DNA of 18,199 bases from Succinimonas sp045124755 (GCF_045124755.1 NZ_JBGVMK010000126.1); one strand, 5' to 3'. Counted from the first letter of the stretch, positions 1 to 7,380 are shown. Notes: generated by a model from the letters alone, not told the origin. Made by a program: numbers and translations.

Positions 1-7
1 TAAACAA

Positions 8-31
8 CCCTACATTGATGGTATTGTAGGG
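8..31. repeat. Inverted repeat (hairpin) left of the IS
   Basis: CCCTACA at 8-14 and TGTAGGG at 25-31 form a perfect 7-bp stem with a 10-base loop. A second, GC-only hairpin (AGGGGG, loop CGG, CCCCCT) follows at 67-81. Neither is followed by a T run, so a rho-independent terminator is not well supported. They may belong to the end of an upstream gene or to the left flank of the insertion sequence. Confidence 0.4.
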
Positions 32-129
32 CTGGTTAGTTAAATTCCCTGAACCTCCTTATTTGTAGGGGGCGGCCCCCTTATTCTCAAAATTCAGGTT
101 TTTGGCCATTAAACTGCGAAGGGGGTAAA

Positions 130-306
130 ATGGAACATGCCAAATCATTGAACGAGGTCTTGCGAAAGCAGGGCCTCTTTTCTTATTTGTTCAAGAAAAA
201 TTCAATCAAATGCCAGTGCTGTGGTTTGATATTGCCAAATATGCCTGATATAATTTTTATTATTATATCCGTCCGTAATGCTGGGCAGGGCCGGGCGGTG
301 TTTTGA
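130..306 (+). CDS. Possible small ORF, 58 aa, upstream of the transposase
   Basis: An ATG at 130 lies after a purine-rich AAGGGGG stretch that could serve as a ribosome-binding site, and the frame runs to TGA at 304-306. The first 27 or so codons look protein-like (MEHAKSLNEVLRKQGLFSYL). The rest is AT-rich and overlaps the strong promoter at 226-254. It could be the 5' stub of a gene cut by the IS, or chance. I do not recognise a family. Confidence 0.25.
   Translation: MEHAKSLNEVLRKQGLFSYLFKKNSIKCQCCGLILPNMPDIIFIIISVRNAGQGRAVF
226..254 (+). promoter_or_regulatory. Sigma70-type promoter of the transposase
   Basis: TTGATA at 226-231 is followed, after exactly 17 bases, by a perfect TATAAT at 249-254. 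This is close to the sigma70 consensus. The predicted transcript start is near 261, leaving about 64 bases of leader before the ATG at 325. That ATG is preceded by GGAG at 316-319 with a 5-base spacer. The region is distinctly AT-rich compared with what follows. Confidence 0.65.
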
Positions 307-324
307 GTAATTTTCGGAGAGCGC

Positions 325-2342
325 ATGTCTCACATTTACCGGGAAAAGCGGGAAATTCCCATTCCCGAGAACGGCCATATCAATAAGCATGACGGGAGGG
401 TTTTTGTGTTCCTGCCCGCCGCCGGCAATGCCAGAATGCGGGACTTGAAGCGCATGAATATCGGCAGGGCTGCCACCGAAAAGACCATGTATCCCAATGA
501 GAATTTCCGGTTTTATTTCCCGGATCTCTGGGAAAAATACTATGGCGGATCCGCGGAGCCCCTGAAGCGCGTCCTCCGTCCGGGAATGTATGCCCTCATC
601 CTGGGGATCTCCTATGAGAACGGTTTATATGAAAGGCTTCTTGAGGTGTTCGGAGCCGCCGGGGCAAATTTTTTGCTGGACTATGCCATGGATGCGGTCG
701 GGGATTATTCTGCGGAGTCTCCGGAATGCCCGGACAGCCGGAGTTCGGAGGTGCGGTTTTCAGAAACGGAGCGGGGGCAGATGAGGCGGAGGAGGCTGAA
801 GCCGGGAACGAAGAACTGTTCGGGCGGGGGATCACCGGGGAACAGTGTTCCGATTTCATGTCAAAATGGCTTCATGAATGCCTGAAAAGAAACGTCTCTC
901 AGGCCTGGATCGCCATAGACGGATCTCATAACGACGGTGAGTCTCAGAGCTTCGGGGCAAACTATCTCTGCGCGGTCTCAGCGGAAAACGGGCTCCCTAT
1001 TGCTTTTCTGCGTATCAGGGGATCTCGGAAGATGTCGGGGCTTTACATAAAATCATTGTGCTTTTGAACGTTCACGGGATCATTGTTAAGGGAATTATCC
1101 TCGATCCCGGCTTTGCCACCCAGGAGATGCTGGATCATCTCAGAAGCTTGCATCTTCCCTTTGTTATGATGCTCAGACCTGACTCTTATCTATGCCGCAA
1201 TGCTGGAAAAGCACGGGCGGGAAATCCGGGGCCGGCTGGATCATCTTGTTAACGGGGAGGGAATTTTTGGGATAGCGGAAAAGCGGCGGATTTTTGCGAA
1301 GAGTTCCCCGGATGATTTTCTGCACCTCTTTTATGACCTGACAAAGGGCTCGGCCGCGGCAGCTTCTCTTATCAGCCAGGCTGTTAAGGCCAAAAAGGAC
1401 ATGGATGCCGCCGGAGCTCCCGGGGAAAAGCCCGTTCCTCCCGAGCCCCTCCGGAAATATTTCAGAATTACGGAAAACCCTGATGGCTCCTTTGCTGCGG
1501 AGTATGACAATGACGTATTGCAAAAGGATATTGACCGGCAAGGCTTCTCGGTCATCGGAACCTCAGAGGACTTCGGCCTTGCGGAAGTTCACAGAATATA
1601 CAGCCTGAGAGGCAGCATTGATCTCAGGCGCGGTGTTATCAAAGCTCAGCCGGAAAGGAGCTCTCAGCCTGGAGGGAGCCCTCAGCCTGCAGTAAACTCT
1701 GCCGGAGCATCCTCCCCGGATGCGGCCATGAGCCGGTTTCTGGCTTATTTTGTGTCAGGGATTATCAGAAATGAAATTGAGCGAAGCTGCCATAAGCTGG
1801 GCCTTGATATGAACGCCGCCATGCGGGAAATTGCCGGCATCGAGATCGTGCTGCAGCAAAACGGGAATTACCTTGCCATTCATAACGAAACCGCCCGGGC
1901 CAGGCTTTTACTGGCAAGCTTTGACCTCCTCCCCGAGGATTTTGATGTTATTGCGGCTGAGGTGACCGCAAGGTTTGCGTCCTCTGCGGACAATCCGGAA
2001 GAAAAAATCCCGGTAAGAAAAAAGCCGCCCCGCGCCTTCATCAAAAGAGAGCCCGGAAGACCGAAGAAAGAGGGCGGAAGCAAAACCGCGAACGCCGGCG
2101 AGACCGATTCCGGAACGCCAAAGCAGGAAACCCGCGGGAGACCTAAGGGCAGCAGAAACCGAAAAACCCTGGAAAGAGAAAGACTCCTGGCTGAGGGAAA
2201 GATCAGTCTCCCGGAAAAGCGCTCTCCGGGCCGGCCCAAAGGGAGCAAAAACAAGCCTAAGACCGATGAGCCAAAAGAAAAAAGAGGCCCCGGAAGACCC
2301 CGGGGAAGCAAGAATAAGATATACCCGTGGATGGCGGAATAA
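325..2342 (+). pseudogene. IS4/IS1634-like transposase with AT-hook tail, broken by three frameshifts
   Basis: A DDE transposase gene now split over reading frames. Frame 1 (from 325) gives the N-terminus. Frame 3 carries the first catalytic Asp (AWIAIDGSHND, about 906-938). Frame 2 carries the second (IILDPGF, about 1093-1113). Frame 3 from about 1190 continues to the TAA at 2340. Shifts lie at about 700-780, about 1008-1020 (one base missing near CGTATC restores LRYQGISED) and about 1178-1190. The third catalytic motif, normally Y-(2)-R-(3)-E-(6)-K, reads YSLRGSIDL...K with Asp in place of Glu. The C-terminal 100 or so residues are Lys/Arg/Pro/Gly-rich and hold four AT-hook cores (GRPKKE, GRPKGSRNR, GRPKGSKNK, GRPRGSKNK), which bind AT-rich minor grooves in other proteins. 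The start is set by GGAG five bases upstream and by the consensus promoter. Sequencing error cannot be excluded for individual shifts, but three in one gene point to decay. Confidence 0.8.
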
Positions 2343-2419
2343 TTTCGGAACCTGCTGTCATGCCTGACGTTTCAGGGAAATTTCCGGGTAAGGGAGCCTT
2401 TTCGGATAGCGGAGGATGT

Positions 2420-3037
2420 ATGGCCCCGGGAGTGTTATATACCATAGGGCCTTCAAATCATGAGTTATCAGATTTTGCAGATCTGCTGATTAAATTTAAA
2501 ATCAGCCATCTTGCGGATGTCCGCAGCATTCCCTTTTCAAGGCATGCGAGTTCGTATAACAGGGATTTTTTAAAAAGTTTTCTTACGTCAAAAAATATTA
2601 AATATGTTTATATGGGCGTGGCTTTTGGAGCGAGGCCGCGAGATCCCGGTTTATACACAAAGGACGGGTATCTGGATTTTGAGAAAGCATGTTCTGCCGC
2701 TTCTTTTAGAGCCGGAGCCGCTAACATAATTAAAGGATTGAATTCAGGGCATAATATTGCATTAATGTGCTCGGAAAAGGATCCTCTTGACTGTCACAGT
2801 GCAATAATGGTTGCAAGAGCTTTTACCTTTTACAATGTTAAACCCGTGCATGTGCTTCATGACGGAAGTTGTCTCACTCAGGAGGATCTTGATAAAAGAT
2901 TATTGGATTTATATTTCCCTGACTGGAGAAACGGTTCTCTTTTTGCTGACGTTTTGCCATATGATGATCTGCTCAGACAAGCCTACAGGAAAAGAAATAA
3001 GAAAATCGGTTATCACCTTATGGTGAAAAATAAATAA
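2420..3037 (+). CDS. DUF488 family protein
   Basis: A 205-residue protein of the DUF488 family, small proteins of uncertain function. The N-terminus has the family hallmark LYTIGPSNHELSDF followed by LADVRSIPFSR, and the centre has the Cys/His motif CSEKDPLDCH (C117, C125, H126). These match the usual family layout T-I-G-x-S and C-x-E-x(5)-C-H. The frame is open from 2327, but that start lies inside the transposase tail. I chose the ATG at 2420 because GGAGG (2411-2415) sits just upstream and because homology starts there. The gene is clearly AT-richer than the genes around it (many AAA, ATT and TTT codons), which suggests separate acquisition. It sits between the broken IS and the kinase gene, 81 bases before the latter. 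I cannot assign a substrate. Confidence 0.85.
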   Translation: MAPGVLYTIGPSNHELSDFADLLIKFKISHLADVRSIPFSRHASSYNRDFLKSFLTSKNIKYVYMGVAFGARPRDPGLYTKDGYLDFEKACSAASFRAGAANIIKGLNSGHNIALMCSEKDPLDCHSAIMVARAFTFYNVKPVHVLHDGSCLTQEDLDKRLLDLYFPDWRNGSLFADVLPYDDLLRQAYRKRNKKIGYHLMVKNK

Positions 3038-3118
3038 TGTGCCTGCCATGATTTTTATCCCAAAAGCGCTGCCGCTTCTGTTTTACGGCGCGTAACTGGT
3101 TCACCGGGGAGACGCCGT

Positions 3119-3517
3119 ATGTCCGAAACCAAGGTTAATTCATCATTTCTGGACAAAATTAAAAATACTGTCCTTAACAAGGGGGACAGCGTCCCTGACA
3201 TTACCGGAAAAACTCTGGGAGAGTTTCATGCGGAACGGCGGATGGCTCTTCCTTCCGGTGAGGCGGATATCTACCTTTGCTCCGGAACCGGAAGCCTTGC
3301 CGGCAGAAGGTTCGTCCTGAAATACTACCGGCGGAAGAATGCCGTAAAGCCGGAGGTGCTGGAAAAGATCAGCGGCCTCGGAAATCCCTGTGTTTCTCCG
3401 GTGGCTGAATACGGCGAATATGAAGGTTATCAGTATGCGGCGCGGCCTTATTATGAAATGCCGGCTCTGTCAGAGGTACTGGCCCGGGGCGCGACGTTTT
3501 CAGAAGAGGAACTTTAG
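3119..3517 (+). CDS. N-terminal fragment of the interrupted kinase (N-lobe, 132 aa)
   Basis: The product translated if the amber codon terminates. It contains the kinase N-lobe with a divergent glycine-rich loop (ALPSGEADIYLC), the ATP lysine K68, and the hinge region (EGYQYAARPYYE). It ends before the catalytic loop, so the fragment alone could not phosphorylate. There is no signal peptide or membrane segment. Confidence 0.6.
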   Translation: MSETKVNSSFLDKIKNTVLNKGDSVPDITGKTLGEFHAERRMALPSGEADIYLCSGTGSLAGRRFVLKYYRRKNAVKPEVLEKISGLGNPCVSPVAEYGEYEGYQYAARPYYEMPALSEVLARGATFSEEEL

Positions 3518-3679
3518 GAGCTGGTTATCCCTTCGGTTATCACCGGCATCAAGGCTCTCCATGACGCCGGCATTCTCCATAAGGATCTCAAGCCTGCCAA
3601 TCTGATACCTGATGATTCCGGGGAGCATATTGTCATTATCGACTTCGGCATCAGCTCCGCTGCCGGGAAAAACACCTTT

Positions 3680-6600
3680 GTGGTAACACAGACGGGTTTG
3701 TCTCCTCTTTATGCCGCTCCCGAGGCCATGCAGGGGATCTTCCATAAGGAATCCGACTACTACGCTCTCGGCATCACCATTTTTGAACTCTTTACCGGTT
3801 TTACCCCGTTTCAGAATCCCGGGCTGTCTCCGGAAGAGTCAGCAAGACTGGCTGCCATCAGCAAAATCGTATTCCCGGATAACTTCCCGGAAGACCTTAA
3901 AAGGCTGGTTTCAGGGCTTACCTGCAAGGATATCTCCCACCGTAATGAGAAGGATAACCCTAATAGACGCTGGGGCTATGACGAGGTGCGGAGATGGCTT
4001 AACGGCGAAGACGTGCCGATACCGGGAGAAAGTACTGCTCCCGGTGATACTCCTGCCGCTGGATCCGTATCATCAGCATCTCCATTCCAGCCCTACCGGT
4101 TTAACGGTAAAAGCTATACTGCGGAGATCGAACTTTTAAGGGCCATGCTGGAGCACCCGGAGGAAGGGCTTAAGGATCTGGGACGGGGGATTCTGTCCCA
4201 CCACTACTACGGCATGGATGATGAAAATAAGGGCGATCTCATAAGCACTGCTGAGAAGATGCTGGGGACTGACGCGGGGGCAAACCGCCGGCTGATGGCC
4301 TCCCTTATCTGGAATCTCCGGCCGGATTACCGGGAAATCGTATTTAACGGCAGAGTGTACGCCAGTATTCAGGATCTGGGGCGGGCCTTTGTTGAGGCGG
4401 GAACCAGAGAGGCACTTCAAAACCACGGCCTCCGGGGCCGGAGTTATCCCTTGACCAATGCGGTAAAGAAGTTTGTGATCTCCGGGATCCCGGAGGATTA
4501 CGCCGCAACGGTTCTTAAAAACATCGCTGTAAAGGATCTCTTTTTTAAAACCGCCGCCCTCTGGAAAAACGCTGAGCATGCCGAATCCGATACGGAGCTG
4601 GCTCTTATTCTGGGGTACTCCCTGTGCGCTGACCGGAGAATTCCCATCGGGGGCAAGATCTATGAGAGCCCGGAGGCTTTCCGGAAGGAAATGGCTGCTC
4701 TGGTCGGGAAAGACCGCGCTTCCTATATGAAGCTTATGGAGATTGCCAGAGCTGATTTGGATTTTCTGGAAAGGAACCCTCCGGATGCCGCATCCCGGGA
4801 GGTTCTGTCCCGGGCTCGGGATGACGCAAAGCTCGCTGTCTTTGGCGCAAATGAGTATCGCTTCAAAAACGGCCAGGAGTTCCAGAGCTATATAGAAAAG
4901 CTGGTTAACGAGGAAAAGCCGTATGAGATTCGCAGTATCCTGAACCGCTATAAAATCCCCTTGAAGCAGGTTTCGGAAAATGTCTGGAACACAGACTCCC
5001 TGGGACAGCTGCAAAAGACCGTAGCTGGATTTATCCGGATCGGGGAATACCTCTTTACCGGGGAATATGCCTTCCGGGACTTTATAACCGGAGTTATGGA
5101 TCGGGGAAGAAAGGATCCGGCCTTTCTTCTCGGCTTTGTAAAGGCCCACCGGGACTCTCTTGACAGCGCGGCCAGAGCATTCCCGGATATCAGAGAAAAT
5201 GTTGCCGCCCTCTATGCCGCAAATGACGCCGTCATTGTCTTTGACGAGGAGATATTTCCCGACCTTGCGGCCTTTAAAGCCTTTAAAGCCTTTGTAACAG
5301 ATGCCCTTAACCGCGGTAACAGATATTCCGGCTATCTTCTGGAGTTTGTAAAAAGGCACCGAAGCGCCATAGACTCCCTTATGAAAAATCCGGAACACGG
5401 AGCTGCACTGAAGCCGCTCACAGACGCCGCTGAAAGCCTCATAGTTCTGGGAAGCCGGATCTTTACCGCTGTGGCTGACTTTGAGGCATACATTAGTGAA
5501 GTTATTGCGGCAGGGCGTGATGCTCCCGATTATCTCTGCCGTTTTGTCAGACTGCACAGCCGCGAGCTTGCAGAACTCCGCCGGGACAATCGGTGCCAGC
5601 ATATTCTGAACGCTCTTTACGATGCCAGAGATCATCTGGTCTGTCTTGATGAGATGGTCTTCAGCTCCGCTGATGAGTTCCGGGAATTTATGGAGCAGCT
5701 TTTAAGCATCGGAAAGGAGAACCCCGCTTACATTCTGAGGTTTGTCCGGGAGCATGGGAATGCCCTTGCCGCTCTGAATAACGTCAGTGCTCTCACGCCT
5801 GTGGTCGCTCCTGTTATAGCCGCCGGAAACGGCGTTATCGAGCTTGATGAATATGTGTTTAAAGGTGCCGCAGATTTGGCGGTATTTGCCCGGGAGCTTG
5901 CCGGAGAAAGCAGGGTAAAACCTCTCAGGGGATCTGATTTTGCCCGGGAGCATAAAGCAGGGCTGGAGGCTCTTAAGAGCGCTGAAGCGTTGTCCCTGGC
6001 GGTAAAGGAGCTTCAGGATCTGGAAAGATTCGGAGAAACGGGCGAGGCCATTATGGTTAACGGCGCTAAGTATTCCCCGATAATCATTAACAAAGGTGAT
6101 TACCTGAAGTTCGGGCGCTATCCCCAGAACAACGGCCATACCAAGGAGCCCATTGAATGGCTGGTTTTGGAGGTGAATGACAAGGAAGCGCTTCTCCTGA
6201 GCCGTTATGGCCTTGACTGCAGGCAGTATCATCATGAGTGGACGGACATTACCTGGGAAAACTGCGACCTTCGGGAGTGGCTTAACCATGAGTTTCTGAA
6301 TGCGGCGTTTTCGGAGGAGGAGCAGCAGAGGATCAGGCTTTCAGAGGTGGTGAATGACGATACCCCTGAACACCATGCCAGCGGCGGAAAGAATACCCGG
6401 GATCATGTTTTCTGCCTGAGTGTCACGGAGGCAGAACGGTACTTTAAGAATGACCGAGAGAGAAGGTGCCGGCCTATAGCGCTGGCAAAAGCGCACGGGG
6501 CTCATTCGGGCAAAGACGGTTATTGCTGGTGGTGGCTGCGGTCGCCGGGCCATTATCAGCGCGGTGCCTCGTTCGTACGCACGGACGGCGAACTTTACTC

Positions 6601-6787
6601 GACTGGCGGTGTTCACCGTGATGATTACGCCGTGCGGCCCGCTTTACGGCTAATCTGTAATCTTCTTATCTGGGAATCAGCCGCAGCGGCGGATCTGCGG
6701 AATCTGGCACGGCCCGCTGTGCCTCCTTTTCCGTCCGATTGCGGACGGCAGCGGGTATTTTTTCAAGATCCCGGTAACACCTCCTAA
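3680..6787 (+). CDS. C-terminal part of the interrupted kinase: activation loop, repeats, DUF6273
   Basis: The frame is open from 3518. The GTG at 3680 is the first plausible restart, but starting there would drop HRD and DFG, so a restart product would be a kinase C-lobe remnant plus repeats plus DUF6273. The frame stays open for more than 1000 codons with no further damage, which argues for recent interruption or continued use. The DUF6273 part begins near 6068 (INKGDYLKFGRYPQ). It contains EWLVLEV, CDLREWLNHEFLNAAF and YCWWWLRSPG, and ends in AVRPALRL near 6650, where the family usually stops. About 45 further codons then run to the TAA at 6785. Confidence 0.65.
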   Translation: MVTQTGLSPLYAAPEAMQGIFHKESDYYALGITIFELFTGFTPFQNPGLSPEESARLAAISKIVFPDNFPEDLKRLVSGLTCKDISHRNEKDNPNRRWGYDEVRRWLNGEDVPIPGESTAPGDTPAAGSVSSASPFQPYRFNGKSYTAEIELLRAMLEHPEEGLKDLGRGILSHHYYGMDDENKGDLISTAEKMLGTDAGANRRLMASLIWNLRPDYREIVFNGRVYASIQDLGRAFVEAGTREALQNHGLRGRSYPLTNAVKKFVISGIPEDYAATVLKNIAVKDLFFKTAALWKNAEHAESDTELALILGYSLCADRRIPIGGKIYESPEAFRKEMAALVGKDRASYMKLMEIARADLDFLERNPPDAASREVLSRARDDAKLAVFGANEYRFKNGQEFQSYIEKLVNEEKPYEIRSILNRYKIPLKQVSENVWNTDSLGQLQKTVAGFIRIGEYLFTGEYAFRDFITGVMDRGRKDPAFLLGFVKAHRDSLDSAARAFPDIRENVAALYAANDAVIVFDEEIFPDLAAFKAFKAFVTDALNRGNRYSGYLLEFVKRHRSAIDSLMKNPEHGAALKPLTDAAESLIVLGSRIFTAVADFEAYISEVIAAGRDAPDYLCRFVRLHSRELAELRRDNRCQHILNALYDARDHLVCLDEMVFSSADEFREFMEQLLSIGKENPAYILRFVREHGNALAALNNVSALTPVVAPVIAAGNGVIELDEYVFKGAADLAVFARELAGESRVKPLRGSDFAREHKAGLEALKSAEALSLAVKELQDLERFGETGEAIMVNGAKYSPIIINKGDYLKFGRYPQNNGHTKEPIEWLVLEVNDKEALLLSRYGLDCRQYHHEWTDITWENCDLREWLNHEFLNAAFSEEEQQRIRLSEVVNDDTPEHHASGGKNTRDHVFCLSVTEAERYFKNDRERRCRPIALAKAHGAHSGKDGYCWWWLRSPGHYQRGASFVRTDGELYSTGGVHRDDYAVRPALRLICNLLIWESAAAADLRNLARPAVPPFPSDCGRQRVFFQDPGNTS
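6551..6649 (+). other. Putative hypervariable (DGR-like) segment of the DUF6273 domain
   Basis: After the invariant WWWLRSPG (6527-6550) comes a segment whose solvent-facing positions are encoded largely by NNC or NNT codons: CAT TAT (6551-6556), CGC (6560), TTC (6572), CGC (6578), GAC (6584), TAC (6596), ACT (6602), GGT (6608) and the run CAC CGT GAT GAT TAC (6614-6628). Framework residues G-A, V, D-G, G and A-V-R-P-A sit between them. This is the pattern left when AAC/AAT codons of a DGR template are mutagenised at adenines. No template repeat, Avd or reverse transcriptase is in the window, so the assignment is by pattern only. Confidence 0.4.
6731..6763 (+). terminator. Terminator-like hairpin inside the 3' end of the DUF6273 frame
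   Basis: CCGTCCG (6731-6737), loop ATTG, CGGACGG (6742-6748) is a perfect 7-bp GC-rich stem, followed after nine bases by T6 (6758-6763). The gap before the T run is longer than usual for a rho-independent terminator. A second hairpin, CCGCAG/CTGCGG, lies at 6681-6700. DGR targets also tend to have a GC-rich stem with a tetraloop downstream of the variable region, so that is an alternative role. Confidence 0.35.
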
Positions 6788-7308
6788 AATCTCGCAGGGT
6801 AATTTCAATCATTGCTGCGGTATCTCGCAGGCTTCCCCGTCTCCTGTTGTTCAGGAACCCCTTCCTCATCTGCTGTTCATATGCTGCCTGCGATGAAAGG
6901 CGCCTTCCAGTCCGGTTATGACTTCTGGCGGTTAATTACTCGGTTCCTGAAGCATTGTTCTCAAAAATCCTGATCCCTTTTTCCATAAAACCTGATCCCT
7001 CTATGCCTGAATCCCTTTATGCCTGATCTGATCCCTCCCATGCGCGCAGACATGCTGAGAAGATTTCCGCTTCCGGGGAGGGGAATTTCGCTTCTGAAAG
7101 TATTTTTGGCTGCCTTCCGGTTCCTGCTGGAGAGATCCTGATCGCAATCAGGGTGTTTGCAAAAACAGAAGTGTTATTACTAATTTTCCTCATGCTGATA
7201 TTTAAACATGTCATTTTGGCAGGATCTTCATTTTTTCAGGTGCTCGTTATGACGGAATCCCTGAATTAGCCATTTGAAAAAATTTTTGGGTTACCGAAAC
7301 GGAATGTG
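6788..7308. other. Gene-poor stretch with short degenerate repeats
   Basis: No convincing gene is seen. On the minus strand 6666-6869 an ORF (MRKGFLNNRRRGSLRDTA and onwards) reads like an amphipathic helical peptide, but it lacks a family match and overlaps the kinase tail. The stretch also holds a cluster of CCTGATCCCT-like repeats at 6969-7036. It may be eroded coding DNA. Confidence 0.4.
6969..7036 (+). repeat. Four degenerate CCTGATCCCT repeats
   Basis: CCTGATCCCT occurs at 6969-6978 and 6991-7000, CCTGAATCCCT at 7006-7016 and CCTGATCTGATCCCT at 7022-7036. Spacing is irregular (about 14-22 bases start to start) and ATG-containing spacers (CTATG, TTATG, CCCATG) follow three of them. There is no known function; possibly slippage or the remnant of a larger repeat. 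Confidence 0.5.
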
Positions 7309-7336
7309 TTGACAAACTATATTGATAATCTATACT
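7309..7336 (+). promoter_or_regulatory. Sigma70-type promoter of the PD-(D/E)XK gene
   Basis: A perfect TTGACA at 7309-7314, 16 bases, then TATACT at 7331-7336. Transcription should start near 7343. This excludes the upstream in-frame GTG at 7306 as start codon and supports the ATG at 7381, which is preceded by TGAGG (7370-7374). Confidence 0.7.
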
Positions 7337-7380
7337 GTGACGGCTTTATCAAACACATGGTTATTTTTATGAGGTTTTCC

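Larger units (their letters stand above)
42..2383 (+). mobile_element. Decayed IS4/IS1634-like insertion sequence (boundaries tentative)
   Basis: This region contains the frameshifted transposase and its promoter. The boundaries rest only on a 9-bp inverted repeat: TTCCCTGAA at 45-53 and TTCAGGGAA at 2371-2379, each flanked on the outside by A/T-rich bases (AAA on the left, ATTT on the right). A match this short can arise by chance, and I could not identify a target-site duplication. The span of about 2.3 kb suits an IS carrying a transposase with a long C-terminal tail. Confidence 0.35.
3119..6787 (+). pseudogene. Hanks-type protein kinase - repeat array - DUF6273 protein, interrupted by one in-frame TAG
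   Basis: One continuous frame of 1222 codons, broken only by TAG at 3515-3517 (codon 133). The frame before and after the stop forms a single kinase domain: Lys68 in FVLKYY (ATP lysine), HKDLKPAN at 154-161 (catalytic Asp156), DFG at 175-177 and APE at 200-202. The stop lies in the helix just before the catalytic loop (EEEL-stop-ELVIPSV), so a CAG to TAG change is the simplest origin. Residues from about 330 to 970 hold degenerate helical repeats. The clearest units start near residues 644, 711, 779, 845 and 911, with the pattern F-x(3-4)-F-x-x-[FY]-...-G-R-x-x-P-x-[YF]-L-x-x-F-V-[KR]-x-H. Residues from about 985 to 1180 are a DUF6273 domain. GGGGAG at 3107-3112, six bases from the ATG, supports the start. 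TAG is the natural stop of the glycosyltransferase and of rnfC in this window, so it is probably a true stop here as well. It is therefore either a recently inactivated gene or one expressed by readthrough. Confidence 0.8.

Noticed and set aside
4136..5635. Minus-strand open frame of 499 codons inside the kinase gene
   Set aside because: It lies opposite the repeat array, which has clear repeat structure on the plus strand. The antisense translation has no recognisable domain and is a by-product of GC-rich codon use.
6969..7036. Short repeats considered as a CRISPR array
   Set aside because: Repeats are only about 10 bases, imperfect and irregularly spaced, with no cas genes nearby.
7017..7214. 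Minus-strand 65-codon frame in the gene-poor stretch
   Set aside because: No ribosome-binding site, no protein-like pattern, and it overlaps the CCTGATCCCT repeats.
6650..7300. DGR template repeat, Avd or reverse transcriptase downstream of the DUF6273 domain
   Set aside because: I looked for a second copy of the TGGCTGCGGTCGCCGGG framework and for reverse transcriptase motifs on both strands and saw none in the window.
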